NCBI GenBank assembly: GCA_013791765.1
Contig: VMTC01000130.1
Span: 1-53,794 of the forward strand
DNA: 53,794 nucleotides
Reading direction: 5' to 3'
Origin: Rhodoferax sp.
GTDB lineage: Bacteria > Pseudomonadota > Gammaproteobacteria > Burkholderiales > Burkholderiaceae_C
Below, in pieces: positions 10,699 to 18,472 of this stretch. Each line of letters begins with the position of its first letter. Position 1 is the first letter of the stretch. The notes beneath the pieces are model-generated. The model had not been told where the DNA came from, did not search any database, and saw only the letters and a program-made list of their open reading frames with translations. The translations under genes were made by a program, and so were the position numbers.

Positions 10699-11235
10699 CT
10701 AGGACGACACTGAATTTTCTTCAGCTTGCCGCCGCTCCTCCAAATGCCTGCGGCAGGTGGCATTGATCAGCTGCAGCTCGGCCAGGGTTTCATCAATTTG
10801 GGCGCGCTTTTGCTTGAGTTGCGCAATGGCGCTGTCGGTGCGCTCAATCACGAAGTCCAATTGTTGCGCGCGGCCCTCGCCGTGGTCGCCATACAAATCC
10901 AGGTAGCGTTTGATTTCTGACAGCGGCGAGCCTATGTCTTTCGCCCGCAAAATGAGTGCCAGCCGGGCCCGGTCGCGCCGCGTGTACACGCGTGCACCGT
11001 TGATGCGCCGGGGCGCCAGCAGCCCTTTGTCTTCATAAAAACGCAACGCCCGCAGGGTGATGCCGAACTGCTGGCACAACTCTGTAATGCCAAACAACTC
11101 GGTGGTTCCCTCGTCGCGATGCGCATCGACAAAGGCCTGTGCGTCGCTCACGGCCGCAGCCACCGCGCCAACACGCTTGCTGCGCGCTCGCGCTGCAGTT
11201 GCAGTTGCAGTTGCTGCAGAAGGGCTTGACGCCAT
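10699..11235 (-). CDS. MerR-family regulator, LiuR-like
   Basis: 178 residues. A low-complexity Ala/Thr/Arg N-terminus (1-45), part of it encoded by three GCAGTT hexamers, precedes a MerR winged helix-turn-helix (about 48-115: FGITELCQQFGITLRALRFYEDKGLL, then R-x-N-G-A-R-V-Y-T-R-R-D-R-A-R-L). A long coiled coil follows (about 120-170). No metal-binding cysteine set is present; the only cysteines are in the CQQF and ATCRR segments. LiuR-type MerR proteins control branched-chain or acyl-CoA catabolism in proteobacteria. The SCP2 gene is 22 bp upstream on the same strand, and the carboxylase operon is divergent with a dyad (11666-11682) overlapping its promoter. It is therefore the likely repressor of that operon. 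Confidence 0.8.
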   Translation of the reverse strand: MASSPSAATATATAARARSKRVGAVAAAVSDAQAFVDAHRDEGTTELFGITELCQQFGITLRALRFYEDKGLLAPRRINGARVYTRRDRARLALILRAKDIGSPLSEIKRYLDLYGDHGEGRAQQLDFVIERTDSAIAQLKQKRAQIDETLAELQLINATCRRHLEERRQAEENSVSS

Positions 11236-11257
11236 GGCCGTGCCCGAAATGGGGGAA

Positions 11258-11554
11258 TCAGATGACGCGTTGCAGCCGCATGGCGACGCTCATGTCGCCG
11301 GTCACCTTGAGCTTGCCCATCATGAAACCGGTGGCCGGCTCCAGATCGCCCGCCAGCATGGCGTTGAGGTTTTCCAGCGTGATGCCGACCGTGCAGTCGG
11401 CGTCCAGGTTGCTGTTGCTGACCGAGTTGGGCGCGGACTTTCCGTCAATAAAAACAACGCCGTCGTCGCCACAGTCAAATTTCAGGGTGGCTTCCAGGCC
11501 GCTGTCGCTACCTACTTTGGTGCGAATGGCTTCGGTGCAGGCTTCGATGTTCAT
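11258..11554 (-). CDS. SCP2 sterol/lipid-binding domain protein
   Basis: 98 residues from the ATG at 11554 (MNIEACTEAIRTKVG); a longer frame to 11596 would run toward the divergent promoter. A single SCP2 domain is visible: D-x-x-D-C-T-V-x-I-T-L-E-N-L near the middle, then G-D-L-x-P-A-T-G-F-M-M-G-K-L-K-V-T-G-D-M, the usual carrier-protein signature. Such proteins hold fatty acyl chains or sterol-like lipids, and in bacteria often sit beside acyl-CoA degradation genes. It is on one transcript with the MerR regulator and divergent from the acyl-CoA carboxylase operon. Delivering hydrophobic acyl substrates is plausible but unproven. Confidence 0.8.
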   Translation of the reverse strand: MNIEACTEAIRTKVGSDSGLEATLKFDCGDDGVVFIDGKSAPNSVSNSNLDADCTVGITLENLNAMLAGDLEPATGFMMGKLKVTGDMSVAMRLQRVI

Positions 11555-11665
11555 GGGTTTCCTATTTAAAAAGTGGGCAAAAAAATGCGGTTGCATTGAC
11601 TGCGGCCGAATGCTATCAGAGCCGCATCACGTGAAGTATAGGGGAAATACCTATGCGAAATCTGG

Positions 11666-11694
11666 TTGACGTTAACGTTAGCTTTATGTCTAAT
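11666..11694 (+). promoter_or_regulatory. Promoter with MerR-type dyad for the acyl-CoA carboxylase operon
   Basis: TTGACG (11666-11671), a 17-bp spacer and TCTAAT (11689-11694) form a good sigma-70-like promoter. The palindrome ACGTTAACGT (11669-11678) overlaps the -35 element. As I recall them, LiuR-type sites have a similar ACGT-rich centre. Transcription would begin near 11701, which excludes translation starts at 11653 and 11686. Confidence 0.6.
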
Positions 11695-11721
11695 GCGGAG
11701 CAATCAAGAGGGTTCAATTCA

Positions 11722-13332
11722 ATGCCAGTCATTCGTACCAAGATCAATGCCAAATCCGATGCCTTCGGCGCCAACGCGCAGCGCATGCGCGAGTTGCTCT
11801 CGGAGGTCCAGCGCCTGGAGCAGATGGTGATTGCCGAGTCGGAGTCCAAACGCGACAAATTCGAAAAGCGCGGCCAACTGCTGCCGCGCGAACGGGTGGC
11901 GCGCTTGCTCGATCGCGGTTCGCCGTTTCTGGAACTCAGCCGCCTGGCCGGGCTCAATATGCACGACGACGATGGCAAAAAATCGGTACTTGGCGGCGGC
12001 TCCATCGTGGGCATTGGCGTGGTCGCCGGCAAGCGCTGCTTGATTTCTGCCAGTGACAGCGCGGTCAAGGGCGGCACCGTGGCGCCGATGGGTTTGCGCA
12101 AGGCCTTGCGGGCCCAGGAGATTGCGCAAGAAAACAAATTGCCCGTGATCTACCTGGTGGAAAGCGGCGGCGCCAACCTGATGTACCAGAGTGAAATCTT
12201 CATTGAGGGTGGGCGCAGCTTTGCCAACCAGGCGCGCATGTCGGCGCAGGGGCTGCCGCAGATCGCGGTGGTGCATGGCTCTTCCACGGCCGGTGGCGCG
12301 TACTTGCCCGGCTTGTCGGACTACGTGATTCTGGTGCGCGGGCGCTCCAACATCTTTCTGGCTGGCCCGCCGCTGGTCAAGGCCGCCATTGGCGAAGACT
12401 GCACCGAAGACGAGTTGGGCGGCGCCGAGACCCATGCGCAAGTGACGGGCCTGGGGGAGTACCTGTGTGAAGACGATGCCCATGCCATTGGCATGGCGCG
12501 CGAAGTGCTGGACAAGTTGCAGTGGGATCTGGCACCGGCTGCGCCCGACTTTGTAGAGCCTCTGTATGACGAACAGGAGTTGATGGGCATCGTGCCCTTA
12601 GACGAGCGCGAGCCGTATGACGTGCGCGAGGTGATTGCCAGGCTGGTCGATGGCTCTGATTTTCTGGAGTTCAAGGCCGAATACGCCAGCGAGATGATGT
12701 GCGGCCATGCCCGTGTGCAGGGTCGGCTGGTGGGTATTCTGGGCAACAACGGCCCGATTCAGCCCAGCGGCTCCACCAAGGCCGGGCAGTTCATCCAACT
12801 GTGTGACCAAACCGGTACGCCGCTGATTTTTCTGCAAAACACGACCGGCTACATGGTGGGCTCGGTGGCCGAGCGCAGCGGCGCCATCAAGCATGGCTCC
12901 AAGATGATCCAGGCGGTCGCCAATGCGCGCGTGCCCAAGTTCACCGTGGTGTTGGGCGGCTCCTATGGCGCTGGCAACTACGGCATGTGCGGCCGGGGTT
13001 TTGATCCGAATTTCATTTTTTCCTGGCCCACGGCCCGCACCGCGGTGATGGGCGGCGCGCAGGCGGCCAAGGTGATGGATATTGTCAACCGCGCCAAGAT
13101 GGAACGCACCGGCATGGCCGCCAACGAAGAAGCCCTGAAGGCCATGTCAGACGGTTTGCGGCTGCGGCTGGACAAGGAGTCTGCCGTCCTGTTTGGCACC
13201 GCACGCTTGTGGGACGACGGCATCATTGATCCGCGTGACACGCGCCGGCTGCTCGGGCTGTGCCTGGCGCTGGCGCAAGAGGCGCAGAGCCGCCAGTTGC
13301 ATGGCAATACCTTTGGTGTGGCACGCTTTTAA
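11722..13332 (+). CDS. Acyl-CoA carboxylase carboxyltransferase (beta) subunit, geranyl/methylcrotonyl-CoA type
   Basis: 536 residues from the ATG at 11722, with AGAGG about 10 bp upstream. Upstream frames at 11653/11686 lie in or at the promoter. Both carboxyltransferase halves are present (biotin-binding about 1-260, acyl-CoA-binding about 270-536), with LVESGGANL, GSSTAGGAYLPG, LQNTTGYMVGS and GSYGAGNYGMCGRGF. The stretches ILGNNGPI, KHGSKMIQAV and CGRGFDPNFIFSW resemble geranyl-CoA carboxylase (AtuC) more than 3-methylcrotonyl-CoA carboxylase. The enzyme transfers CO2 from carboxybiotin to a branched unsaturated acyl-CoA. The biotin subunit is three genes downstream. The gene order matches atuCDEF; a methylcrotonyl substrate remains possible. 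Confidence 0.82.
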   Translation: MPVIRTKINAKSDAFGANAQRMRELLSEVQRLEQMVIAESESKRDKFEKRGQLLPRERVARLLDRGSPFLELSRLAGLNMHDDDGKKSVLGGGSIVGIGVVAGKRCLISASDSAVKGGTVAPMGLRKALRAQEIAQENKLPVIYLVESGGANLMYQSEIFIEGGRSFANQARMSAQGLPQIAVVHGSSTAGGAYLPGLSDYVILVRGRSNIFLAGPPLVKAAIGEDCTEDELGGAETHAQVTGLGEYLCEDDAHAIGMAREVLDKLQWDLAPAAPDFVEPLYDEQELMGIVPLDEREPYDVREVIARLVDGSDFLEFKAEYASEMMCGHARVQGRLVGILGNNGPIQPSGSTKAGQFIQLCDQTGTPLIFLQNTTGYMVGSVAERSGAIKHGSKMIQAVANARVPKFTVVLGGSYGAGNYGMCGRGFDPNFIFSWPTARTAVMGGAQAAKVMDIVNRAKMERTGMAANEEALKAMSDGLRLRLDKESAVLFGTARLWDDGIIDPRDTRRLLGLCLALAQEAQSRQLHGNTFGVARF

Positions 13333-13382
13333 AGCCACCTTTTTTTCTACTTTCTCTTTAGATATTCAACAGCGAGGTTTTC

Positions 13383-14537
13383 ATGAAATTCACCCCCGAA
13401 CACGAACAGATTGCCGACACGGTGCGCAAGTTTGTTGCCAAAGAGATCAACCCGCAGCTGCCGCAGTGGGAAGCGGCACAGCAATTCCCGGCGCATGAAT
13501 TGTTCAAGAAGATGGGCGACCTGGGGCTGCTGGGCATCAAGTACCCGGCGGAATACGGCGGCATGGGGCTGGACTTCAGCTACTCCATGGTGATGGCCGA
13601 AGCGCTGGGCGAATGCAATGCTGGCGGCGTGCCAATGGCGATTGGCGTGCAAACCGACATGTGTACGCCAGCGCTGGCGCGCTTTGGCTCCGATGAACTC
13701 AAGCGCGAGTTTCTGGCCCCCAGCATCGCTGGCGACATGGTCGGTTGTATTGGCGTGAGCGAGGTGGGCGGCGGCTCGGATGTGGCGGCGCTCAAGACCA
13801 CGGCCAAAAAGGACGGTGATGATTACCTCATCAATGGCTCCAAGATGTGGATCACCAACGGCATGCAAGCCGACTGGTGCTGTCTGCTGGCCAATACTTC
13901 GGAAGGCTCGGTGCACAAGAACAAGTCGCTGATCATGGTGCGCCTGGACAGCCCCGGCGTCACGCGGCAAAAAATCCACAAGATCGGCATGGATTCAAGC
14001 GACACGGCGCAGCTATTTTTTGACAATGTGCGCGTGCCACAGCGCAACCTGATCGGGCAGGAGGGCATGGGTTTCATGTTCCAGATGTTGCAGTTTCAGG
14101 AAGAGCGTCTCTATGGCGCGGCCGGCTGCCTGCGCTCGCTGGACCGATTAATTGACCAGACCATCGATTACACGCGCCAGCGCCAGACCTTTGGCAAGCC
14201 GATTTTGCACAACCAGGTGGTGCACTTCCGGCTGGCCGAGTTGCGCACCGAAGTGGAGGCCTTGCGCGCCTTGACCTACCGGGCGGTTGAATCCTATATC
14301 TCGGGCAAAGACGTGACCAAACTGGCGTCCATGGCCAAGCTCAAGGCCGGGCGCCTGAGTCGCGAAGTGGCAGACAGTTGCATGCAGTACTGGGGCGGCA
14401 TGGGCTACACCTGGGACAACCCGATTGCGCAGGCCTACCGTGACGGGCGTTTGATCTCGATTGGTGGCGGCGCTGACGAGATCATGCTGGGCATCATCTG
14501 CAAGTTAGAGGGCACGCTGCCGGGCAAAGGGCAATGA
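13383..14537 (+). CDS. Acyl-CoA dehydrogenase (citronellyl/isovaleryl-CoA dehydrogenase-like)
   Basis: 384 residues with three acyl-CoA dehydrogenase regions: N-terminal helices (1-118), the middle beta domain (CIGVSEVGGGSDVAAL, about 122-137; MWITNG at 155-160) and C-terminal helices (about 228-384). The usual C-terminal catalytic-base position reads GGGADEIM rather than Y-E-G-T, so the base is probably Glu241 in FQEERLYGA, as in isovaleryl- and long-chain-type enzymes. It is a flavoprotein making an enoyl-CoA and passing electrons to ETF. It sits 50 bp after the carboxyltransferase and overlaps the hydratase start. By gene order it corresponds to AtuD. Confidence 0.85.
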   Translation: MKFTPEHEQIADTVRKFVAKEINPQLPQWEAAQQFPAHELFKKMGDLGLLGIKYPAEYGGMGLDFSYSMVMAEALGECNAGGVPMAIGVQTDMCTPALARFGSDELKREFLAPSIAGDMVGCIGVSEVGGGSDVAALKTTAKKDGDDYLINGSKMWITNGMQADWCCLLANTSEGSVHKNKSLIMVRLDSPGVTRQKIHKIGMDSSDTAQLFFDNVRVPQRNLIGQEGMGFMFQMLQFQEERLYGAAGCLRSLDRLIDQTIDYTRQRQTFGKPILHNQVVHFRLAELRTEVEALRALTYRAVESYISGKDVTKLASMAKLKAGRLSREVADSCMQYWGGMGYTWDNPIAQAYRDGRLISIGGGADEIMLGIICKLEGTLPGKGQ

Positions 14538-15370
14538 CAATTGCTATGAATTACGAAGCTATACAGGTCCAAAAGACGGGGGCTACGGCTCAAATTACCT
14601 TGAATCGCCCGGCACTTCGCAACGCTATGTCGCTGCAGATGGTGGCCGAGTTGCAAGCTGCACTCGTGGCTCTAGAAGCTGACAAGAGCGTGCGTGTGCT
14701 GGTGTTGCGGGGCGCGGGTGGGCATTTTTGTGCGGGCGCTGATTTGCAGGACATGGCGAGCGCGCGCATGCGGGCGCTGCAGAACCCGCCCGCGTCGACC
14801 CAAGCTAGCGTGGCGCTCGATGCCGTGGCGCAGGTCAACGCGCAATTCGGCGACCTGTGTGTGGCCTATGCCCAGACGCCGCTGGCGCTGGTGGCGGTGT
14901 TAGAGGGCAGTGTCATGGGCGGTGGCCTGGGCCTGGCGTGCGTGGCGGATGTGGCGCTGGCGAGCGAGTCGGCCGTGTTTCGTTTGCCAGAGACCGCTTT
15001 GGGCGTGGTGCCGGCCCAGATTGCGCCGTTCCTGGTCGAGCGTCTGGGCTACTCCCAGGCCAAGCGGCTGGCGGTGACGGGCGGGCGCTTGAACGCGGCC
15101 AACGCCCTGGCGATGGGTCTGGTGCATGCGGTGCATGCGCCCGAGCAAATTGACGCCGTGCTTGCGGCCGTGCTGGCCGAGATCCAGGCCTGCGCGCCCG
15201 GTGCCGTGGCGGCCACCAAGGCGTTGATGGCGAAAGCACGCCTTTGCGAGCCGGCCAGCCTGGTGCAAGAGGCGGCCCGCATTTTTTCCCGCGCCGCACA
15301 AGGCCCGGAGGGGCTCGAAGGCATTGCCGCCTTTTTGCAAAAACGTAAACCAAGCTGGGCCCAGCCATGA
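14534..15370 (+). CDS. Enoyl-CoA hydratase (AtuE / methylglutaconyl-CoA hydratase-like)
   Basis: 278 residues; the ATG at 14534 overlaps the previous TGA (ATGA), with an in-frame ATG at 14546 as an alternative. Crotonase fold: oxyanion segment HFCAGADL at about 65-72, second glycine-rich segment EGSVMGGGLGLA at about 123-134, and the catalytic-type Glu of R-L-P-E-T-A-L-G-V-V-P at about 154. The G-V-V-P-A-Q-I-A-P-F form is typical of glutaconyl-CoA-type hydratases that act on carboxylated branched substrates. That suits its place between the dehydrogenase and the biotin carboxylase. Bases 14538-14598, encoding the first 20 residues, are AT-rich and resemble the interspersed repeat of this window. 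Confidence 0.82.
   Translation: MTIAMNYEAIQVQKTGATAQITLNRPALRNAMSLQMVAELQAALVALEADKSVRVLVLRGAGGHFCAGADLQDMASARMRALQNPPASTQASVALDAVAQVNAQFGDLCVAYAQTPLALVAVLEGSVMGGGLGLACVADVALASESAVFRLPETALGVVPAQIAPFLVERLGYSQAKRLAVTGGRLNAANALAMGLVHAVHAPEQIDAVLAAVLAEIQACAPGAVAATKALMAKARLCEPASLVQEAARIFSRAAQGPEGLEGIAAFLQKRKPSWAQP
14538..14598 (+). repeat. GGGCTAG-type interspersed repeat, copy 7 (inside coding sequence, weaker)
   Basis: AAGCTAT, then AGGTCCAAAAGACGGGGGCT and ACGGCTCAAATTA align with the copy at 21041-21101 (AGCAATATGTCCAA... AAGGGCTAGAGCCAAATTT). The stretch encodes the N-terminus of the hydratase. The family N-terminus itself could produce part of the match. Confidence 0.4.
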
Positions 15371-17331
15371 TCTTCTCCAAAATTCTGATCGCTAATCGCG
15401 GCGAGATCGCATGTCGCGTGATGCGCACCGCGCGCAACCTGGGCTATAGAACCGTCGCCGTCTACAGTGATGCAGACAGAGACGCGCCGCATGTTCGCCT
15501 GGCCGATGAAGCCGTGCATATTGGCGGGTCTGCCCCGGCCGATTCGTACCTCCGGGTTGATGCCTTGCTGGAGGCCGCGCGCAAGACCGGTGCCGACGCG
15601 ATTCACCCCGGTTACGGATTCCTGAGCGAAAACGCGGGTTTTGCCCAGGCCTGCCTGGACGCAGCTCTGGTGTTTATCGGCCCGCCGCCTGCCGCCATGC
15701 TGGCCATGGGCGACAAGGCGCTGGCCAAGCGTCGCATGATGGCCGCCGGTGTGCCCTGCGCGCCAGGTTATCTGGGCGAAGAGCAGGACGACACACGACT
15801 GACTGAGGAAGCGTTGAAACTGGGTTTCCCCTTGCTGGTCAAGGCGGTGGCCGGTGGCGGTGGCCGTGGCATGCGCCTGGTACGCTCGGCCGACGAGATT
15901 GCGCAGGCCATTGTCGGCGCGCGGCGCGAGGCGCAAGGCGCTTTTGGCGACGCCGCGCTGATGCTCGAGCGCCTGATTGACAACGGCCGACATATTGAGA
16001 TACAGGTCTTTGCCGATGACCACGGCAACGCGGTCTATCTGGGCGAGCGCGACTGCACGGCCCAGCGCCGGCGGCAAAAAGTGATCGAAGAAGCGCCGTC
16101 GCCCGTCGTCAATAGCGCGATGCGCGAAGCCATGGGACGGGACGCGGTGGCCGCCGCCCTGGCCGTGGGCTACCGGGGCGCGGGCACGGTGGAATTCATC
16201 GTGGACGGCGACCTGAAACACTATTTCCTGGAAATGAACACGCGCTTGCAGGTTGAGCACCCGGTGACCGAGCTGGTGACGGGTTTTGATCTGGTGGAGT
16301 GGCAACTGCGCGTGGCAGCGGGCCAGCCGCTGCCGGCCTCTCAGACCGACATCAAATTGACGGGCCATGCGATAGAGGCGCGCCTGTATGTGGAAGACCC
16401 GTATGCCGGTTTTGCGCCGCAAACGGGCACGGTGCGCTGGTGGCGCCCGCAGCAAGCCTTGTTTGAGGGGGTGCGCATTGACGCCGGGATTGAAGAGGGC
16501 AGCGAAGTCTCGCCCTATTACGACCCCATGGTGGCCAAAGTCATTGTGCACGGGCGTGACCGCGATGACGCAATCCGGCGCCTGCGCGCTGCCCTTGAGA
16601 ACGCGCCCCTGCTTGGACTGCGCAACAACGCTCGCTTTCTGGCCGATCTGGTCAATCACCCGGCCTTTCGCAGCGCAGCCATGACCACGACCACGATCGA
16701 CCAGTGGCAGGAGGCGGGCGAGGCACTCTTACAACGCCCGGTGCCGGGTGATCAGGCCTGGTGTGTGGCGGCAGCAGCCTTTGCCATGCAAAACGGCGCC
16801 AACTGGCGCGCCGACAGCGTCGCCGCCTTTGACATCCCCCTGCGCTGCGATGAGCTCACGCACACATTGCGCGTTCACCCGGAACGCACCGGGCAGGTCG
16901 CAGTCACTTTGGCAGGTCAAACGCATCGGGTGCGGATCATCCACTTCAAGAATGGCGATCTGCGTTACGAGATCGACGGGGTCACGCGCAGCGCTATCGC
17001 ACTCAAACGTCAGCAGGAGCTGCACCTCGCCATGGGCGGCAATTCTTTCGTCTTCCACGAGGTTTCGCCGTTCCCGAGCAAGGATGCTGCGCTGGACGCC
17101 ACCCGGGCGCTATCCCCCGTGGCGGGCAAGGTCACGCAAATTCAGTTTGCGGTGGGCGAGGGGGTCAGAGAAGGGCAAGCCCTGGTCTGTGTGGAGGCGA
17201 TGAAGATGGAAATGTGGCTGACGGCGCAGGCCGCCGGCACGGTGGTGGCGCTGCATGTGAAAGTGGGCGAGCAAGTCGAGTCGGGTGCCTTGCTGATCGA
17301 AATTGAACTGGAAGAGAAAGAAAACATTTAA
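15367..17331 (+). CDS. Biotin carboxylase/BCCP (alpha) subunit of acyl-CoA carboxylase
   Basis: 654 residues, ATG overlapping the previous stop (ATGA). The biotin carboxylase N-terminus ([17 protein letters not shown]) is followed by the ATP-grasp glycine loop (KAVAGGGGRGMRLV, about 158-171), the catalytic [14 protein letters not shown] segment (about 290), a variable linker and a C-terminal biotinyl domain with EAMKMEM; the biotinylated residue is Lys613. It charges biotin with bicarbonate using ATP and partners the carboxyltransferase at 11722. A second paralogue of the same architecture, pccA, is at 35689. By position it corresponds to AtuF or LiuD. Confidence 0.88.
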   Translation: MIFSKILIANRGEIACRVMRTARNLGYRTVAVYSDADRDAPHVRLADEAVHIGGSAPADSYLRVDALLEAARKTGADAIHPGYGFLSENAGFAQACLDAALVFIGPPPAAMLAMGDKALAKRRMMAAGVPCAPGYLGEEQDDTRLTEEALKLGFPLLVKAVAGGGGRGMRLVRSADEIAQAIVGARREAQGAFGDAALMLERLIDNGRHIEIQVFADDHGNAVYLGERDCTAQRRRQKVIEEAPSPVVNSAMREAMGRDAVAAALAVGYRGAGTVEFIVDGDLKHYFLEMNTRLQVEHPVTELVTGFDLVEWQLRVAAGQPLPASQTDIKLTGHAIEARLYVEDPYAGFAPQTGTVRWWRPQQALFEGVRIDAGIEEGSEVSPYYDPMVAKVIVHGRDRDDAIRRLRAALENAPLLGLRNNARFLADLVNHPAFRSAAMTTTTIDQWQEAGEALLQRPVPGDQAWCVAAAAFAMQNGANWRADSVAAFDIPLRCDELTHTLRVHPERTGQVAVTLAGQTHRVRIIHFKNGDLRYEIDGVTRSAIALKRQQELHLAMGGNSFVFHEVSPFPSKDAALDATRALSPVAGKVTQIQFAVGEGVREGQALVCVEAMKMEMWLTAQAAGTVVALHVKVGEQVESGALLIEIELEEKENI

Positions 17332-18203
17332 TGGAAAAAGCAATTTTGACCTGCGCCCTGACCGGCGTGCTGACCAACCCGAAGCAGCACCCGGTGCCGG
17401 TGACACCCAAGCAGATGGCAGCCGAGGCACGCGATGCCTTCAACGCCGGCGCCGCCATCATGCATGTGCATGTGCGCAACCAGGAAGAGGGCATGGGCCA
17501 CATGCCGTCTTGGGATCCGGATGTGATGGAGTCGGTCGTCAACGCCATCCGGCAGGCTTGCCCCGGCGTCATCATCAACCTGACCACGGGTGTCGTGGGC
17601 AAGGATATTTCGGGCCCCTTGGGCTGCATCCGGCGCGTCAAGCCCGAGATTGCGGCCTGCAATGCGGGCAGCCTGAACTACCTCAAGATCAAGGAAGACG
17701 GCAACTGGGCCTGGCCGCCCATGGTGTTTGACAACCCGGTGGCCAAGGTGCAGCAGTTTCTGGATGTGATGGCCAGTACCGGCACCCACCCCGAGTTTGA
17801 GTGCTTTGACGTGGGCATCGTTCGCTCGGTCGGCATGTACCTGAAGGCTGGCATGCTCACGCCTGCGATGGGCCGCGCCGAATACAACCTGGTGATGGGC
17901 GTGGCCTCGGGCATGCCGTGTGACGCCGATCTGCTCGCGCTCATTCCCCGCTGGATGGTGCCGGGCAGCGTCTGGCAGTCCACGCTGATTGGCCGCACCG
18001 AAATCTGGCCGGTGCACCAAAAAACCGCCGATCTGGGCGGCATGCTGCGCACCGGGCTGGAAGACACCTTCTACCTGCCCAATGGCGAGCGCGCCAAGGG
18101 CAATGGCGAGTTGATCACGGCCCTGGCGGAGTGCGCCCGCAACGCCGGTCGCTCGGTGGCCAGCCCGGCAGAAGCGCGCGTCTTGCTCGGACTGGCGCAT
18201 TGA
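17331..18203 (+). CDS. BKACE / DUF849 beta-keto acid cleavage enzyme
   Basis: 290 residues; TAATG overlap with the preceding stop. TIM-barrel DUF849 family: N-terminal C-A-L-T-G sequence, zinc ligands His45 and His47 in IMHVHVRN, N-L-T-T-G at about 83-87, E-C-F-D-V-G at about 144-149, and a conserved C-terminal G-L-E-D region. Characterised members cleave beta-keto acids with acetyl-CoA, giving acetoacetate and a new acyl-CoA. Here it occupies the place where HMG-CoA lyase (liuE) closes liu-type operons, so it may perform the final C-C cleavage on the operon's product. Substrate is not readable from sequence. Last gene of the operon; no clear terminator before the tRNA. Confidence 0.85.
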   Translation: MEKAILTCALTGVLTNPKQHPVPVTPKQMAAEARDAFNAGAAIMHVHVRNQEEGMGHMPSWDPDVMESVVNAIRQACPGVIINLTTGVVGKDISGPLGCIRRVKPEIAACNAGSLNYLKIKEDGNWAWPPMVFDNPVAKVQQFLDVMASTGTHPEFECFDVGIVRSVGMYLKAGMLTPAMGRAEYNLVMGVASGMPCDADLLALIPRWMVPGSVWQSTLIGRTEIWPVHQKTADLGGMLRTGLEDTFYLPNGERAKGNGELITALAECARNAGRSVASPAEARVLLGLAH

Positions 18204-18306
18204 TGAGCGCCGCCCGCGAGGTGCTCTAAAGAATGCGTGACAGTTGGCCTTGAGGGGTCTCGGTGAGCATTTTTGCGGGCTTCAAGTGCGGCTAAAATCC
18301 GCGATT

Positions 18307-18381
18307 CGGCCCGTCGTTCAACGGATAGGACATCGCTCTTCTAAAGCGATCATGGGGGTTCGATTCCCTCCGGGCCGACCA
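18307..18381 (+). tRNA. tRNA-Arg (anticodon TCT)
   Basis: A cloverleaf can be drawn by eye: acceptor CGGCCCG/CGGGCCG (18307-18313 with 18371-18377), D stem GTTC/GGAC, anticodon stem TCGCT/AGCGA around loop CTTCTAA (anticodon TCT, decoding AGA/AGG), variable TCATG, T stem GGGGG/CCCTC around TTCGATT, discriminator A and an encoded CCA. All expected invariant positions are present. It stands alone between the operon end and the convergent diguanylate cyclase; no integrase is next to it. Confidence 0.95.
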
Positions 18382-18472
18382 TAAATTGCAGTGATGCGCG
18401 GGACTTCTGTGTCCACCCCGATGTGTTCCAGAGGAATCCAGCATCATGGAATCCAAAAAAGTGGCAGGCCGT

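Noticed and set aside
11195-11212. Three GCAGTT hexamers in the MerR gene as a phase-variation tract
   Set aside because: The unit is a multiple of three, so copy changes would only lengthen an Ala/Thr linker; no on/off switching is possible.
15049-16659. Minus-strand open frame of 536 codons opposite the biotin carboxylase
   Set aside because: Complete biotin carboxylase motifs are on the plus strand; the antisense frame shows none.
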